Part shown: positions 1-9,997 of the stretch, one piece after another
Layout of the letters: each line of letters opens with the position of its first letter
How positions within the stretch are numbered: the first letter of the stretch is position 1
Source of the DNA: an uncultured Hyphomicrobiales bacterium
GTDB taxonomy: Bacteria; Pseudomonadota; Alphaproteobacteria; Rhizobiales; Beijerinckiaceae
Direction of reading: 5' to 3'
DNA: 64,000 nt
Assembly (NCBI GenBank): GCA_903902915.1
Contig: CAIUWR010000083.1
Location: forward strand, 1-64,000
Made by a program: the position numbers and the translations under genes
The notes under the pieces: model-generated
What the model was told of the DNA's origin: nothing
The model's input: the letters and a program-made list of their open reading frames with translations, nothing else
Database searches by the model: none

Positions 1-140
1 AGATGGTGATGCCCGGCGACAACGTGACCATGGACGTCGCGCTGATCGTTCCGATCGCCATGGAAGAGAAGCTCCGCTTCGCCATCCGCGAAGGTGGCCG
101 CACGGTTGGCGCCGGCGTGGTCGCTTCCATCATCGAGTAA
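1..140 (+). CDS. tuf: Elongation factor Tu, C-terminal fragment
   Basis: This is the last 45 codons of EF-Tu, cut by the window edge, in the frame starting at base 3. The visible residues ([12 protein letters not shown], then [12 protein letters not shown] and the end ASIIE) belong to domain 3, the beta-barrel that contacts aminoacyl-tRNA. It ends with TAA at 138-140, 75 bp before rpsJ. A tuf copy in front of rpsJ is the usual arrangement in alphaproteobacteria. Confidence 0.95.
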   Translation, partial: MVMPGDNVTMDVALIVPIAMEEKLRFAIREGGRTVGAGVVASIIE

Positions 141-215
141 GACATATCGACATGTTCCGGCGCGTGTCTTGCGCGCCGGGATTGATCTTTCGATAGCGGC
201 CGACAGGACGAGAAC

Positions 216-524
216 ATGAACGGGCAAAATATCCGCATTCGCCTCAAGGCGTTCGACCACAGGGTCCTGGACGCTTCGACGAAGGAAATCGTCTCGACCG
301 CAAAGCGGACGGGCGCGCAGATTCGCGGCCCTATCCCGCTTCCCACGCAGATCGAGAAGTTCACGGTGAACCGCTCTCCTCACGTTGACAAGAAGTCTCG
401 CGAGCAGTTCGAAATCCGTACCCACAAGCGTGTGCTTGACATCGTTGATCCTACCCCCCAGACCGTCGACGCTTTGATGAAGCTCGACCTGGCGGCCGGT
501 GTTGATGTCGAGATCAAGCTCTGA
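216..524 (+). CDS. rpsJ: 30S ribosomal protein S10
   Basis: The 102-residue product has the normal S10 length. It opens with [15 protein letters not shown] and carries the GPIPLPT segment and the [11 protein letters not shown] loop, which mark S10 (NusE). S10 sits in the 30S head and also joins the NusB antitermination complex. It is the first gene of the S10 operon, after tuf and 50 bp before rplC. Confidence 0.98.
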   Translation: MNGQNIRIRLKAFDHRVLDASTKEIVSTAKRTGAQIRGPIPLPTQIEKFTVNRSPHVDKKSREQFEIRTHKRVLDIVDPTPQTVDALMKLDLAAGVDVEIKL

Positions 525-574
525 GTTCACGAAACCGGGCACCTCTTTCCGAATGTGCCCTGAAGGATAGAAAC

Positions 575-1288
575 ATGCGGTCAGGTGTCATCGCACAGAA
601 GGTCGGCATGTCGCGCGTCTTTACAGACGCAGGCGACCATGTGCCGGTCACGGTCCTCAAGATCGACGGCTGTCAGGTCGTCGCTCACAAGACCCAGGAT
701 AAGAACGGCTATATGGCGTTGCAGCTCGGCATCGGGCGCGCGAAGGTCAAGAACGTCGGCAAGGCGGAGCGCGAGCGTTTCGCCCGTGCGGAAGTCGAGC
801 CGAAGTTGAAGCTTGCTGAATTCCCCGTCGTCGAGGACACGTTTCTCCCCGTTGGCGCGGAAATCACGGCGGACCATTTCGTTCCTGGCCAGTTCGTCGA
901 CGTGACGGGCACGACGCTCGGCAAGGGCTTCGCTGGGCCCATGAAGCGCTGGAACTTCGGTGGCTTGCGCGCAACCCACGGCGTTTCGCTCTCGCATCGT
1001 TCGCATGGTTCGACCGGCGGTCGCCAGGATCCTGGCAAGACCTTCAAGAACAAGAAGATGGCCGGCCACATGGGCGTGGACCGCGTGACGACGCTGAACC
1101 TGCGCGTCGTGCAGACCGACGTCGAACGCGGGTTGGTCCTCGTCGAGGGCGCCGTTCCTGGCGCTGCTGGCGGCTGGATCTTCATCCGCGACGCGGTCAA
1201 GAAGGCGCTTCCGAAGGACGTTCCCATGCCTGGCAAGTTCCGGGTCAAGGACGCCGTCGTCGCCGCTGAATCAAACCAGGAGGGCTGA
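575..1288 (+). CDS. rplC: 50S ribosomal protein L3
   Basis: The protein has 237 residues, somewhat longer than E. coli L3 (209). It starts [16 protein letters not shown]. The conserved peptidyl-transferase-proximal loop is present, with [20 protein letters not shown] around residues 148-167. The glutamine there aligns with the residue methylated by PrmB in other bacteria. The extra length lies mostly in the C-terminal tail. It ends 3 bp before the GTG of rplD, so translational coupling is likely. Confidence 0.97.
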   Translation: MRSGVIAQKVGMSRVFTDAGDHVPVTVLKIDGCQVVAHKTQDKNGYMALQLGIGRAKVKNVGKAERERFARAEVEPKLKLAEFPVVEDTFLPVGAEITADHFVPGQFVDVTGTTLGKGFAGPMKRWNFGGLRATHGVSLSHRSHGSTGGRQDPGKTFKNKKMAGHMGVDRVTTLNLRVVQTDVERGLVLVEGAVPGAAGGWIFIRDAVKKALPKDVPMPGKFRVKDAVVAAESNQEG

Positions 1289-1291
1289 GCT

Positions 1292-1912
1292 GTGAAGATC
1301 GACATCACGTCACTCGACGGATCGTCGGCCGGTTCGGTCGAGCTCCAGGACGAAATCTTCGGCCTCGAGCCGCGCGAAGATCTCATCGCGCGCATGATCC
1401 GCTATCAGCTTGCCAAGCGTCGCGCTGGCACCCACGCGGTGAAGAACCGCGCGGACATCGCGCGCACTGGCAAGAAAATGTACAAGCAGAAGGGCACCGG
1501 CGGCGCCCGTCACGGCTCGGCGCGCGTCGCCCAGTTCCGCGGCGGTGGACGCGCTTTCGGTCCGGTCGTGCGCAGCCATGCCCATGACCTGCCCAAGAAG
1601 GTTCGCGCGCTCGCTCTTCGCCACGCTCTCTCGGTGAAGGCCCGCAGCGGCGAGCTGATCATCTGGCAGGACGCTGCTGTCGCCGAGCCCAAGACCAAGG
1701 CGCTTCGCGATCAGTTCGACAAGCTTGGTTTCGCTTCGGCCCTGATCATCGACGGTTCGGAGCCCAACGACAACTTCCGTCTTGCCGCTCGCAGCATCCC
1801 GAAGGTTGACGTCCTGCCGATCGAAGGCATCAACGTTTACGACATCATTCGCCGCGAGAAGCTCGTGCTGACCAAGGCGGCCCTCGAAGCGCTGGAGGCG
1901 CGATTCAAATGA
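1292..1912 (+). CDS. rplD: 50S ribosomal protein L4
   Basis: A 206-residue L4 beginning with GTG, preceded by the Shine-Dalgarno-like AGGAGGG that overlaps the end of rplC. The long internal loop lining the exit tunnel is recognisable ([16 protein letters not shown] and the following GGGRAFGP). In E. coli L4 represses its own operon; nothing here shows whether that holds. Its stop overlaps the rplW start (ATGA). Confidence 0.97.
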   Translation: MKIDITSLDGSSAGSVELQDEIFGLEPREDLIARMIRYQLAKRRAGTHAVKNRADIARTGKKMYKQKGTGGARHGSARVAQFRGGGRAFGPVVRSHAHDLPKKVRALALRHALSVKARSGELIIWQDAAVAEPKTKALRDQFDKLGFASALIIDGSEPNDNFRLAARSIPKVDVLPIEGINVYDIIRREKLVLTKAALEALEARFK

Positions 1913-2220
1913 GCCAGGCTTCGCGCTTCGCTGATACGCGCCACTTCGATGTGATCGTCGCTCCTGTGATCACCGAGAAGGCGACCCTCGCTTCCGAGCA
2001 GAACAAGGTCGTTTTCCGGGTCCGCAAGGAGGCCACCAAGCCGCAGATCAAGGCGGCCGTGGAACGGCTCTTCGACGTCAAGGTGGAAAGCGTCAACACG
2101 CTCGTCCGCAAGGGCAAGACAAAGTTCTTCCGCGGCACCCGCGGGACTCAATCGGACGTCAAGAAAGCGGTCGTGACCCTCGCTGAGGGCCACAAGATCG
2201 ACGTGACGACCGGGGTCTGA
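1909..2220 (+). CDS. rplW: 50S ribosomal protein L23
   Basis: A 103-residue L23, the protein at the tunnel exit that docks trigger factor and SRP. Recognisable segments are [12 protein letters not shown] near the N-terminus, then [22 protein letters not shown] and [10 protein letters not shown]. The ATG lies inside the rplD stop (ATGA, 4-bp overlap), typical of coupled ribosomal genes. Confidence 0.97.
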   Translation: MSQASRFADTRHFDVIVAPVITEKATLASEQNKVVFRVRKEATKPQIKAAVERLFDVKVESVNTLVRKGKTKFFRGTRGTQSDVKKAVVTLAEGHKIDVTTGV

Positions 2221-2242
2221 GGCAAGGTCGAGGATCAAGACC

Positions 2243-3082
2243 ATGGCGCTTAAAACATACAAGCCGATCACTCCTGGCCTTCGTCAGCTCGTGATCGTCG
2301 ACCGCAGCGAGCTCCACAAGGGCAAGCCGGTCAAGACCCTGACGGAAGGCAAGAGCCAGAAGGGCGGACGCAACAACACCGGTCGCATCACGGTTCGTTT
2401 CCGTGGCGGCGGTCATAAGCAGACCTATCGCATCATCGACTTCAAGCGTCGCAAGAGCGATATGCCTGCGAAGGTCGAGCGGCTCGAGTATGATCCGAAC
2501 CGCACCTCGTTCATCGCGCTCATCCGCTACACGGATGGCGAGCAGGCCTATATCATCGCGCCGCAGCGGCTTTCCGCTGGCGACGAGGTGGTGTCCGGGT
2601 CTCAGGTGGACGTGAAGCCCGGCAACGCAATGCCTTTGGCGAGCATCCCGGTTGGCACCATTGTGCACAACATCGAGATGAAGATCGGGAAGGGCGGGGC
2701 GATCGCCCGTTCGGCTGGGACTTACGCTCAGATCGTCGGTCGCGACCAGGGCTATGTGTCCCTGCGTCTCAGCTCCGGCGAGCAGCGCCTGATCCACGGT
2801 CAGTGCTATGCGACGGTGGGCGCGGTTTCGAACCCCGACCACATGAACACTTCGATGGGCAAGGCTGGTCGTCATCGCTGGCTTGGTCAGCGTCCGCATA
2901 ACCGCGGCGTCACCATGAACCCGGTCGACCATCCGCACGGCGGCGGCGAAGGCCGCACCTCTGGTGGCCGTCACCCGGTAACTCCGTGGGGCAAGCCGAC
3001 CAAGGGCAAGAAGACCCGCAGCAACAAATCTACGACGCAGTTCATCGTGGCCTCGCGTCACGACCGCAAGAAGAAGGGCTGA
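2243..3082 (+). CDS. rplB: 50S ribosomal protein L2
   Basis: A 279-residue L2 of standard length. It starts [17 protein letters not shown] and carries the [19 protein letters not shown] segment. The near-invariant C-terminal [18 protein letters not shown] stretch contains the histidine placed near the peptidyl transferase centre. It ends 3 bp before rpsS. Confidence 0.98.
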   Translation: MALKTYKPITPGLRQLVIVDRSELHKGKPVKTLTEGKSQKGGRNNTGRITVRFRGGGHKQTYRIIDFKRRKSDMPAKVERLEYDPNRTSFIALIRYTDGEQAYIIAPQRLSAGDEVVSGSQVDVKPGNAMPLASIPVGTIVHNIEMKIGKGGAIARSAGTYAQIVGRDQGYVSLRLSSGEQRLIHGQCYATVGAVSNPDHMNTSMGKAGRHRWLGQRPHNRGVTMNPVDHPHGGGEGRTSGGRHPVTPWGKPTKGKKTRSNKSTTQFIVASRHDRKKKG

Positions 3083-3085
3083 TCC

Positions 3086-3364
3086 ATGGCGCGTTCGATC
3101 TGGAAGGGCCCGTTCGTCGACGGCTATCTGCTCAAGAAGGCGGACACCGCACGCGGTTCCGGCCGCTCCGAGGTTATCAAGATCTGGAGCCGTCGCTCAA
3201 CCGTTTTGCCGCAGTTCGTCGGTTTGACGTTCGGCGTCTACAACGGCCACAAGCACATTCCTGTCACCGTGACCGAGGATATGATCGGTCACAAGTTTGG
3301 CGAATTCTCGCCCACGCGGACCTTCCACGGCCATGCCGCGGATAAGAAAGCCAAGAGGGGCTGA
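3086..3364 (+). CDS. rpsS: 30S ribosomal protein S19
   Basis: The 92-residue product opens with [18 protein letters not shown] and carries the S19 hallmark [19 protein letters not shown]. It forms the S13-S19 pair of the 30S head. It lies 3 bp after rplB and 2 bp before rplV. Confidence 0.98.
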   Translation: MARSIWKGPFVDGYLLKKADTARGSGRSEVIKIWSRRSTVLPQFVGLTFGVYNGHKHIPVTVTEDMIGHKFGEFSPTRTFHGHAADKKAKRG

Positions 3365-3366
3365 TC

Positions 3367-3756
3367 ATGGGCAAGGAAAAAACGCCCCGCGCGCTCAAGG
3401 ATAACGAGGCCAAGGCGGTCGCCCGCATGCTTCGCGTGAGCCCCCAGAAGCTTAATCTTCTGGCTCAGCTCATTCGCGGCAAGAAGGTGGATCGGGCCCT
3501 TGCGGATCTCGAATTCTCGCGCAAGCGGATCGCAGTCGAAGTTCGCAAGGCTCTCCAGAGCGCCATTGCGAACGCCGAAAACAACCATTCGCTCGACGTC
3601 GACGATCTTGTCGTCGCCGAGGCCCATGTGGGCAAGGCGCTTATCATGAAGCGCTTCAGCCCGCGTGCTCGCGGCAGGGCCGGTCGTATCGAGAAGCCTT
3701 TCTCGAACATCACGATCGTCGTGCGCGAAGTGCAAGCCGAAGCTGCGAAGGCCTGA
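3367..3756 (+). CDS. rplV: 50S ribosomal protein L22
   Basis: A 129-residue L22, slightly longer than the 110-residue E. coli form through a short N-terminal extension ([17 protein letters not shown]). The core ([21 protein letters not shown]) and the beta-hairpin tip that lines the exit tunnel ([18 protein letters not shown]) are intact. It ends 10 bp before rpsC. Confidence 0.97.
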   Translation: MGKEKTPRALKDNEAKAVARMLRVSPQKLNLLAQLIRGKKVDRALADLEFSRKRIAVEVRKALQSAIANAENNHSLDVDDLVVAEAHVGKALIMKRFSPRARGRAGRIEKPFSNITIVVREVQAEAAKA

Positions 3757-3766
3757 GGAGAGAACG

Positions 3767-4486
3767 ATGGGTCAAAAAGTCAATCCGATCGGGCTGCGCC
3801 TCGGCATCAACCGCACCTGGGATTCGCGTTGGTTCGCGTCCCGTGGCGAGTACGCCAAGCTGCTGCACGAAGACATGAAAATCCGTGAGGTCCTGATGAA
3901 GGCCCTCAAGCAGGCGGCTGTCTCGAAGATCATCATCGAGCGTCCCCACAAGAAGTGCCGTGTCGCCATTCACTCCGCCCGCCCGGGCGTCGTGATCGGC
4001 AAGAAGGGCGCGGACATCGACAAGATCCGCAAATTGGTCACCAAGATCACCGACTCAGAAGTCGTGATCAACATCGTCGAAGTGCGCAAGCCCGAGATCG
4101 ATGCGACTTTGGTGGCTGATTCGATCGCTCAGCAGCTTGAGCGGCGTGTGGCGTTTCGTCGCGCCATGAAGCGCGCCGTTCAGTCCGCCATGCGCTTGGG
4201 CGCCGAGGGGATCCGGATCAATTGCTCCGGCCGTCTTGGCGGCGCCGAAATTGCGCGCCAGGAATGGTACCGCGAAGGCCGCGTCCCGCTGCATACGCTT
4301 CGTGCGGATGTGGACTATGGGGTCGGTACGGCGCATACCGCCTACGGCACCTGTGGAATCAAGGTCTGGATCTTCAAGGGTGAGATTCTCGAACACGATC
4401 CCATGGCGCAGGATAAAAAATTCGCTGAGCAAGATCACGGTGGGGGTGGCGAGCGCCGCCAGCGCCGCGACCGCGACGCGGCCTGA
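3767..4486 (+). CDS. rpsC: 30S ribosomal protein S3
   Basis: The start is set at the ATG giving [16 protein letters not shown], the invariant S3 N-terminus, with a GAGGAGAG Shine-Dalgarno just upstream. Upstream in-frame codons overlap rplV and are not S3-like. The protein has 239 residues. It has a KH-type RNA-binding loop [15 protein letters not shown] near residues 72-86 and a basic, Arg-rich C-terminal tail ([15 protein letters not shown]). Confidence 0.97.
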   Translation: MGQKVNPIGLRLGINRTWDSRWFASRGEYAKLLHEDMKIREVLMKALKQAAVSKIIIERPHKKCRVAIHSARPGVVIGKKGADIDKIRKLVTKITDSEVVINIVEVRKPEIDATLVADSIAQQLERRVAFRRAMKRAVQSAMRLGAEGIRINCSGRLGGAEIARQEWYREGRVPLHTLRADVDYGVGTAHTAYGTCGIKVWIFKGEILEHDPMAQDKKFAEQDHGGGGERRQRRDRDAA

Positions 4487-4514
4487 CAGGCACTTTTTTG
4501 AGACGAGTTGAACC

Positions 4515-4928
4515 ATGCTGCAACCAAAGCGCACCAAGTTCAGGAAGGCCTTCAAGGGCCGCATTCATGGCGTCGCCAAAGGCGGCTTCGAGCTGAACTT
4601 CGGTCAGTTCGGGCTAAAGGCTCTCGAGCCGGAGCGCATCACCGCGCGCCAGATCGAGGCTGCCCGCCGCGCCATGACCCGCCACATGAAGCGTGCGGGC
4701 CGTGTCTGGATCCGGATCTTCCCGGACGTTCCTGTGTCCAAGAAGCCAGTAGAAGTACGTATGGGTAAGGGCAAGGGCGCCCCGGAATATTGGGCGGCTC
4801 GCGTCGCTCCCGGGCGTATCATGTTCGAAATCGACGGCGTACCAGTGGACGTGGCGCGTGAAGCCATGGTACTGGCTGCCGCGAAGCTGCCCATCAAGAC
4901 GCGCTTCATTCAGCGCATTGCCGAATAA
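4515..4928 (+). CDS. rplP: 50S ribosomal protein L16
   Basis: A 137-residue L16 starting [16 protein letters not shown]. It contains the conserved [17 protein letters not shown] helix, and the [15 protein letters not shown] loop near residue 82 that reaches the A-site tRNA. It is followed 10 bp later by rpmC. Confidence 0.98.
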   Translation: MLQPKRTKFRKAFKGRIHGVAKGGFELNFGQFGLKALEPERITARQIEAARRAMTRHMKRAGRVWIRIFPDVPVSKKPVEVRMGKGKGAPEYWAARVAPGRIMFEIDGVPVDVAREAMVLAAAKLPIKTRFIQRIAE

Positions 4929-4938
4929 GGAGGGCGAA

Positions 4939-5151
4939 ATGAAGTCCAAGCAGCGTTTCGCTGATCTCCGTGTGCTGTCTTCGGATCAGCTGTCGGACGA
5001 ACTCCTGAAGCTCAAGAAGGAGCAGTTCAACCTGCGCTTTCAGCGTGCGACGGGGCAGCTTGAGAACACGTCGCGCGTGCGCGTCGTGCGCCGCGACATC
5101 GCGCGCATCAAGACGATCGCCGCGCGCCAGCGCGACGCGGCCACCAAGTAA
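4939..5151 (+). CDS. rpmC: 50S ribosomal protein L29
   Basis: A 70-residue two-helix protein. The start is the ATG after AAGGAGGGCGAA, a strong ribosome binding site beginning at the rplP stop. The [25 protein letters not shown] segment, which ends in the I-A-R-I-K helix, is diagnostic for L29. Longer in-frame starts lie inside rplP and were rejected. Confidence 0.97.
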   Translation: MKSKQRFADLRVLSSDQLSDELLKLKKEQFNLRFQRATGQLENTSRVRVVRRDIARIKTIAARQRDAATK

Positions 5152-5160
5152 GGATCGACC

Positions 5161-5409
5161 ATGCCGAAGCGAATTCTCCAGGGCGTCGTCGTTAGCGACA
5201 AACAGGAAAAGACTGTAGTGGTGAAGGTGGAGCGTCGCTTCACTCATCCGCTGCTCAAGAAGACCGTTCGCCGGTCCAAGAACTACCATGCTCACGACGA
5301 GCACCGGAAGTTCAAGGTCGGCGACAGCGTCTCCATTCAGGAGAGCGCTCCTATCTCCAAGCTGAAGTGCTGGGTTGTCCTGGACGACACCGCCGCTTCT
5401 GCTGGCTGA
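5161..5409 (+). CDS. rpsQ: 30S ribosomal protein S17
   Basis: An 82-residue OB-fold protein with [20 protein letters not shown] at the N-terminus and the [11 protein letters not shown] segment that binds 16S rRNA helix 11. It is the last gene of the S10 block. A 96-bp gap, unusually long for this cluster, follows before rplN. Confidence 0.98.
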   Translation: MPKRILQGVVVSDKQEKTVVVKVERRFTHPLLKKTVRRSKNYHAHDEHRKFKVGDSVSIQESAPISKLKCWVVLDDTAASAG

Positions 5410-5505
5410 TAACGATAAATCGAGGGGACCACGGTCCTCTTCAGGCGAAGTCCGGCGGAGCTGTGCGATGCTGGAAACCGATCTGATGCGAAAGGCCAGA
5501 ATGCC
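5410..5505 (+). promoter_or_regulatory. rpsQ-rplN intergenic spacer with hairpin
   Basis: Here 96 bp separate rpsQ from rplN, where most neighbouring genes are only a few bases apart. The spacer holds an imperfect inverted repeat, GAGGGGACC then ACGG-like loop then GGTCCTC (about 5422-5440), with no T-run after it. It may mark the boundary between the S10 and spc transcription units, or a leader for rplN. No promoter consensus is clear. Confidence 0.3.
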
Positions 5506-5874
5506 ATGATTCAGATGCAAACCAACCTCGACGTGGCGGATAATTCCGGCGCGCGTCGCGTGATGTGCATCAAGGTGCTGGGCGGTTCCAAAAGGAAATA
5601 CGCCGGCGTCGGCGACATCATTGTCGTCTCCATCAAGGAAGCCATCCCCCGCGGCCGCGTGAAGAAGGGCGACGTCATGAAGGCGGTCGTCGTTCGCACC
5701 GCCAAGGACATCCGCCGTTCCGACGGCTCGGTGATCCGTTTCGACTCCAATGCTGCCGTTCTGATCAACAATCAGAAAGAGCCGATTGGCACTCGTATCT
5801 TCGGACCTGTTCCGCGCGAACTTCGCGCCAAGAACCACATGAAGATCATCTCGCTCGCGCCGGAGGTGTTGTAA
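5506..5874 (+). CDS. rplN: 50S ribosomal protein L14
   Basis: A 122-residue L14, the exact family length. It starts [21 protein letters not shown] and contains [23 protein letters not shown]14 forms intersubunit bridges and is the docking site of RsfS. Its stop shares one base with the start of rplX (TAATG). Confidence 0.98.
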   Translation: MIQMQTNLDVADNSGARRVMCIKVLGGSKRKYAGVGDIIVVSIKEAIPRGRVKKGDVMKAVVVRTAKDIRRSDGSVIRFDSNAAVLINNQKEPIGTRIFGPVPRELRAKNHMKIISLAPEVL

Positions 5875-6191
5875 TGGCTGCGAAGATCAAGAAGGGCGAC
5901 AAGGTCGTCGTTCTCACGGGCCGCGACAAGGGCCGCAGCGGCGAAGTCGTGCAGGTCATCCCGACCGAGCATCGCGCCGTGGTGCGTGGCGTGAACATGG
6001 TCAAGCGCCATACGCGTCAGTCCGGCACCCAGGAGGGTGGGATCATCTCGAAAGAGGCTCCGATCCAACTGTCCAACATTGCAATCGCCGATCCCAAGGA
6101 TGGCAAGGCGACGCGCGTTGGCTTCAAAATTCTCGACGACGGCCGCAAGGTTCGCGTCGCCAAGCGTTCGGGAGATCTGATCGATGGCTGA
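5874..6191 (+). CDS. rplX: 50S ribosomal protein L24
   Basis: The chosen ATG overlaps the rplN stop by one base and gives [20 protein letters not shown], the KOW-motif N-terminus of L24 (105 residues). The [19 protein letters not shown] segment follows near residue 40. Its stop overlaps the rplE start by 8 bp. Confidence 0.97.
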   Translation: MAAKIKKGDKVVVLTGRDKGRSGEVVQVIPTEHRAVVRGVNMVKRHTRQSGTQEGGIISKEAPIQLSNIAIADPKDGKATRVGFKILDDGRKVRVAKRSGDLIDG

Positions 6192-6840
6192 GGCTCAATC
6201 CGAGAAGGCCTCCAAGGCCAAGGCAGCAGGCAAGGGCCGTGCGGCTTCCGGCCCCGCTCAGACGGCGTCCGCCGCTGATCTGGCTGTGCCGAAGGACTAC
6301 TCGCCCCGTCTGCGCAAGCATTATGACGAGGTGGTTCGTCCGGCGCTCATCGCCGAGTTCGGCTACAAGAATGCGCTCGAGGTTCCCACGATCGAGAAGA
6401 TCGTGTTGAACATGGGCGTGGGCGACGCCGTCAACGACACGAAGAAGGTGACGACCGCCGCTGCTGATCTGGCCCTCATCGCTGGTCAGCGTCCCGTCAT
6501 CACGCGCGCTCGCAAGGCGATTTCGACCTTCAAGGTGCGCGAGAACATGCCGATTGGCGCGAAGGTGACCCTTCGCAAGACTCGCATGTATGAATTCCTG
6601 GACCGCTTGGTCACTGTTGCGCTTCCGCGCATCCGCGACTTCCGCGGCCTCAGCCCCAAGTCGTTCGATGGTCGTGGCAACTTCGCCATGGGCATCAAGG
6701 AGCACCTCGTGTTCCCTGAAATCGATTACGACAAGGTTGAGTCTGTACTTGGCATGGATATCATTGTATGCACCACGGCCAAGACAGACGATGAAGCACG
6801 CGCGCTGTTGCGCGCATTCAACTTCCCGTTCCGGCAGTGA
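6184..6840 (+). CDS. rplE: 50S ribosomal protein L5 with N-terminal extension
   Basis: The core from about residue 39 ([20 protein letters not shown], then [19 protein letters not shown]) is typical L5, which binds 5S rRNA. The first 38 residues are an Ala/Lys/Ser-rich low-complexity extension, making 218 residues against about 180-185 usually. The ATG has a GGAG about 10 bases upstream and overlaps rplX. An in-frame GTG just before the core has no clear ribosome binding site. The extension is therefore probably translated. Confidence 0.95.
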   Translation: MAEAQSEKASKAKAAGKGRAASGPAQTASAADLAVPKDYSPRLRKHYDEVVRPALIAEFGYKNALEVPTIEKIVLNMGVGDAVNDTKKVTTAAADLALIAGQRPVITRARKAISTFKVRENMPIGAKVTLRKTRMYEFLDRLVTVALPRIRDFRGLSPKSFDGRGNFAMGIKEHLVFPEIDYDKVESVLGMDIIVCTTAKTDDEARALLRAFNFPFRQ

Positions 6841-6877
6841 GACCTAACCCGTCTCAGACGCGGAAACAGAGGTGAAC

Positions 6878-7183
6878 ATGGCAAAGAAAAGCGCTATCGA
6901 GAACAATAAGCGTCGCATCAAGCTGGTGAAGAAGTTCGCCGGCCGTCGCGAGCGCCTGAAGGTGATCGCGAACGACCTCACGTTGAGCATGGAGGAGCGT
7001 TTCGATGCGCGCCTCAAGCTTTCCGAGGTTCCGCGTAATTCGTCCCCGGTTCGTATTCGCAATCGTTGCGAGATCACCGGCCGCCCGCGCGCTTTCCATC
7101 GCAAGATGAAGATGTCGCGTATCGCGCTTCGTGAACTGGGCTCCAAGGGGCTCATTCCCGGGCTCGTCAAGTCGAGCTGGTAA
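6878..7183 (+). CDS. rpsN: 30S ribosomal protein S14, zinc-free type
   Basis: The 101-residue protein starts at the ATG giving [20 protein letters not shown], with AGAGGTGA upstream. It is the long, zinc-independent S14: the paired CxxC motifs of the short form are absent and only one Cys is present ([16 protein letters not shown]). A GTG two codons upstream is possible but less likely. Confidence 0.96.
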   Translation: MAKKSAIENNKRRIKLVKKFAGRRERLKVIANDLTLSMEERFDARLKLSEVPRNSSPVRIRNRCEITGRPRAFHRKMKMSRIALRELGSKGLIPGLVKSSW

Positions 7184-7194
7184 GGGGGCGGATT

Positions 7195-7593
7195 ATGTCT
7201 ATGAACGATCCTTTGGGCGATATGCTCACCCGCATCCGTAATGCCCAGATGCGTCGCAAGAACAAGGTTACGACGCCAGGCTCGCGCCTGCGCGCCAACG
7301 TTCTCGACGTGTTGCGCAACGAAGGCTATATCCGCGACTATTCGTCGACGGATTTTGGCAACGGTCGGACCGAGTTCGAGATCGAACTGAAGTACTATGA
7401 GGGTGAGCCTGTCATCCGGACCATCGAGCGTGTCTCGAAGCCCGGGCGTCGCGTTTACTCCGCCGTGTCGAATATGCCTCGTGTCGCTAATGGCTTGGGC
7501 ATCACCATCGTTTCCACCCCCAAGGGCGTCATGGCCGATCACGTTGCGCGCGAGCAAAACGTTGGCGGCGAAGTGCTCTGCAGGGTCTTCTGA
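7195..7593 (+). CDS. rpsH: 30S ribosomal protein S8
   Basis: A 132-residue S8 beginning [20 protein letters not shown], the usual alphaproteobacterial N-terminus. The C-terminal [20 protein letters not shown] segment is the rRNA-binding part. In E. coli S8 represses the spc operon; no matching mRNA structure was identified here. It is 11 bp downstream of rpsN. Confidence 0.98.
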   Translation: MSMNDPLGDMLTRIRNAQMRRKNKVTTPGSRLRANVLDVLRNEGYIRDYSSTDFGNGRTEFEIELKYYEGEPVIRTIERVSKPGRRVYSAVSNMPRVANGLGITIVSTPKGVMADHVAREQNVGGEVLCRVF

Positions 7594-7609
7594 CGGGCGA
7601 GGAAGAACA

Positions 7610-8143
7610 ATGTCTCGTATTGGCAAGAAGCCAGTCGCCGTGCCCGCCGGCGTGACCGCAAAGGTCGAAGGTCAGACGGTCTCCGTCAAGGGCCCCAAGG
7701 GCGAGTTGCAGTTCACGGTTCCCGACGATGTCGTCGTGGTTCTCGCGGATGGCAGCATCAAGGTCGATCCGCGCGACGAATCGAAGCGAGCCAGGGCCAT
7801 GTGGGGCATGTCGCGCTCCATGGTCGCCAATCTTCTGGTTGGTGTGACGGCGGGTTACGAGCGCAAGCTCGAAATCACCGGCGTCGGTTACAAGGCCGCT
7901 GTGGTTGGCAAGACTCTCCAGCTGTCTCTCGGCTATAGCCATGATGTGAACTATCCGATTCCGGCCGGCATCGCTATCGTGACGCCCAAGCCCACGGAAG
8001 TGACGATCGCTGGCATAGACAAGCGCCAGGTTGGTCAGGTGGCCGCCGAGATCCGCGGCTATCGTCGACCCGAGCCCTACAAGGGCAAGGGCATCAAGTA
8101 CCAGGGCGAATTCATCTTCCGTAAGGAAGGCAAGAAGAAGTAA
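7610..8143 (+). CDS. rplF: 50S ribosomal protein L6
   Basis: The 177-residue product starts at the ATG giving [21 protein letters not shown], after a GAGGAAGAA site. It has the two tandem L6 folds and the C-terminal signature [18 protein letters not shown]. Upstream in-frame sequence overlaps rpsH and is not coding in this frame. Confidence 0.98.
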   Translation: MSRIGKKPVAVPAGVTAKVEGQTVSVKGPKGELQFTVPDDVVVVLADGSIKVDPRDESKRARAMWGMSRSMVANLLVGVTAGYERKLEITGVGYKAAVVGKTLQLSLGYSHDVNYPIPAGIAIVTPKPTEVTIAGIDKRQVGQVAAEIRGYRRPEPYKGKGIKYQGEFIFRKEGKKK

Positions 8144-8154
8144 GGAGGCTCGCG

Positions 8155-8517
8155 ATGCAAAAGGACAATCAGGCTGTCGAACGCCGCAAGGCGCGCGTCC
8201 GCCGTTCGATCCGCGCGCGCGCCTATGGCAAGCCGCGGCTTTCTGTCTTCCGTTCTTCGAAGCAGATTTATGCGCAGATCATCGACGACGAGAATGGGGC
8301 GACGCTTGTCTCCGCGTCTTCGTTGGAGAAGGATCAGCGCGGCGCGTTGAAGACCGGCGCCACTGTCGAGGCCGCCACGGTGATCGGCAAGTTGATCGCC
8401 CAGCGCGCCGCCGAGAAGGGCATCAAGGACGTCGTGTTTGATCGCGGCTCCTATATCTATCATGGGCGCGTCAAGGCGCTCGCTGATGGGGCTCGCGAAG
8501 GCGGCCTCAACTTCTAA
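8155..8517 (+). CDS. rplR: 50S ribosomal protein L18
   Basis: A 120-residue 5S rRNA-binding protein. Key segments are the basic N-terminus ([15 protein letters not shown]), [18 protein letters not shown], and the C-terminal [21 protein letters not shown] good AAGGAGG site precedes the start. Confidence 0.98.
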   Translation: MQKDNQAVERRKARVRRSIRARAYGKPRLSVFRSSKQIYAQIIDDENGATLVSASSLEKDQRGALKTGATVEAATVIGKLIAQRAAEKGIKDVVFDRGSYIYHGRVKALADGAREGGLNF

Positions 8518-8573
8518 GGGTTCGAAGCGAGCGGTGGACGCCAGGTTCGCCGCGCAAGTGACGGAAAAATGTA

Positions 8574-9146
8574 ATGGCTCGTGAAGGTGAAGGCGGTCGC
8601 GGTCGCGATCGTGATCGGGAAGAGCGTGACAGCGAGTTTGTGGACCGTTTGGTCCACATCAACCGCGTCGCGAAAGTGGTGAAGGGTGGACGTCGCTTCG
8701 GCTTCGCCGCTCTCGTGGTGGTCGGCGACCAGAAGGGCCGCGTCGGCTTTGGTCACGGCAAGGCGCGTGAAGTGCCGGAAGCGATCCGAAAGGCTACGGA
8801 AGCGGCCAAGCGCTCGTTGATTCGCGTTCCGCTGCGTGAAGGCCGGACCCTGCATCATGACGTGCATGGCCGCCATGGCGCTGGTCGCGTTATTCTTCGT
8901 TCGGCTCCCGCCGGCACCGGCATCATCGCCGGCGGCCCGATGCGCGCCGTTTTCGAAACCCTCGGGATGCACGACGTCGTCGCCAAGTCGCAGGGGTCGT
9001 CGAACCCCTACAACATGGTGCGCGCCACCTTCGATGCGCTTCAGCACGAAGATTCGCCCCGCTCCGTCGCTGCGCGTCGCAGCATGAAGGTCTCCACGTT
9101 GCAGTCGCGCCGTCAGGGCGTCGATGCAGACGCTGTCGACGCTTGA
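8574..9146 (+). CDS. rpsE: 30S ribosomal protein S5
   Basis: A 190-residue S5 with an Arg/Glu/Asp-rich N-terminal stretch. It is followed by the double-stranded RNA-binding fold ([32 protein letters not shown]) and [16 protein letters not shown]5 lies at the mRNA entry channel and affects fidelity. It starts 56 bp after rplR. Confidence 0.97.
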   Translation: MAREGEGGRGRDRDREERDSEFVDRLVHINRVAKVVKGGRRFGFAALVVVGDQKGRVGFGHGKAREVPEAIRKATEAAKRSLIRVPLREGRTLHHDVHGRHGAGRVILRSAPAGTGIIAGGPMRAVFETLGMHDVVAKSQGSSNPYNMVRATFDALQHEDSPRSVAARRSMKVSTLQSRRQGVDADAVDA

Positions 9147-9157
9147 GGGAGGCTCTG

Positions 9158-9352
9158 ATGTCAGACACCAAGAACCTCGTCACCCTTGAGCAGGTCAAGA
9201 GCCATATCGGCCGCAACCTTGAGCAGCGCGCCACCCTTGTGGGGTTGCGTTTGAACAAGATCGGTCGCCGCTCTACGCTCGAAGATACGCCATCTGTGCG
9301 CGGGATGATCGCAAAAGTCGCGCATCTCATCCGCGTCGTTGATAGCCACTGA
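9158..9352 (+). CDS. rpmD: 50S ribosomal protein L30
   Basis: The 64-residue protein starts at the ATG giving [20 protein letters not shown], with GAGGGAGG upstream. The [20 protein letters not shown] segment identifies L30. It lies 11 bp after rpsE and 10 bp before rplO. Confidence 0.96.
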   Translation: MSDTKNLVTLEQVKSHIGRNLEQRATLVGLRLNKIGRRSTLEDTPSVRGMIAKVAHLIRVVDSH

Positions 9353-9362
9353 GGAGCGCGAC

Positions 9363-9842
9363 ATGAAACTCAATGGTATTAACGACAATCCCGGCTCCTC
9401 CAAGAAGCGCACCCGCATCGGGCGCGGCATTGGTTCGGGCTCGGGCAAGCAGTCCGGTCGCGGCGGCAAGGGCCAGACGGCTCGTTCCGGCGTGCGCATC
9501 AAGGGCTTCGAAGGCGGTCAGATGCCGCTGCATCGTCGTCTCCCCAAGCGCGGCTTCACCAATATCTTCAAGACCGACTACAACGAGGTCAATCTTGGCC
9601 GCGTGCAGCAGGCTCTTGACGCAGGCAAGCTCGACGGCGCTCAGGTGATCACAGTCGACGCTCTCGTGGCCGCTGGCGTTTGCGCCAAGGTCCGTGATGG
9701 CGTGAAGCTGCTCGGCCAGGGCGAGTTCACCGCCAAGGTGTCGTTCGAAGTCGCTCGCGCCTCGAAGACGGCTCTCGCCGCCATCGAGAAGGTCGGCGGT
9801 TCGATCAAGCTTCTTGTGGTCGACGCTCCGGCTGAGGCCTGA
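9363..9842 (+). CDS. rplO: 50S ribosomal protein L15
   Basis: A 159-residue L15 starting [22 protein letters not shown]. The Gly/Arg/Lys-rich extension ([20 protein letters not shown]) and the [17 protein letters not shown] block are standard. GAGGAGCG upstream serves as ribosome binding site. A 155-bp spacer follows before secY. Confidence 0.98.
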   Translation: MKLNGINDNPGSSKKRTRIGRGIGSGSGKQSGRGGKGQTARSGVRIKGFEGGQMPLHRRLPKRGFTNIFKTDYNEVNLGRVQQALDAGKLDGAQVITVDALVAAGVCAKVRDGVKLLGQGEFTAKVSFEVARASKTALAAIEKVGGSIKLLVVDAPAEA

Positions 9843-9997
9843 CGTTCAGGCGGATTAAATCCGCTGCGCCGGGCTGATATTTCGGTTCGGCGGATCCCAC
9901 ATTGATCGGAGCGGGGCCAGGGTTTTTCAACCTTGCGCCCCGTTCTCGTTTATCAGACCATGTTTCAGCGCCTCGCGCGCCAGTCCGGAGCGATACA

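Noticed and set aside
9902-9997. Upstream start of SecY adding 32 residues
   Set aside because: The added residues are not SecY-like; the ATG at 9998 gives the usual N-terminus.
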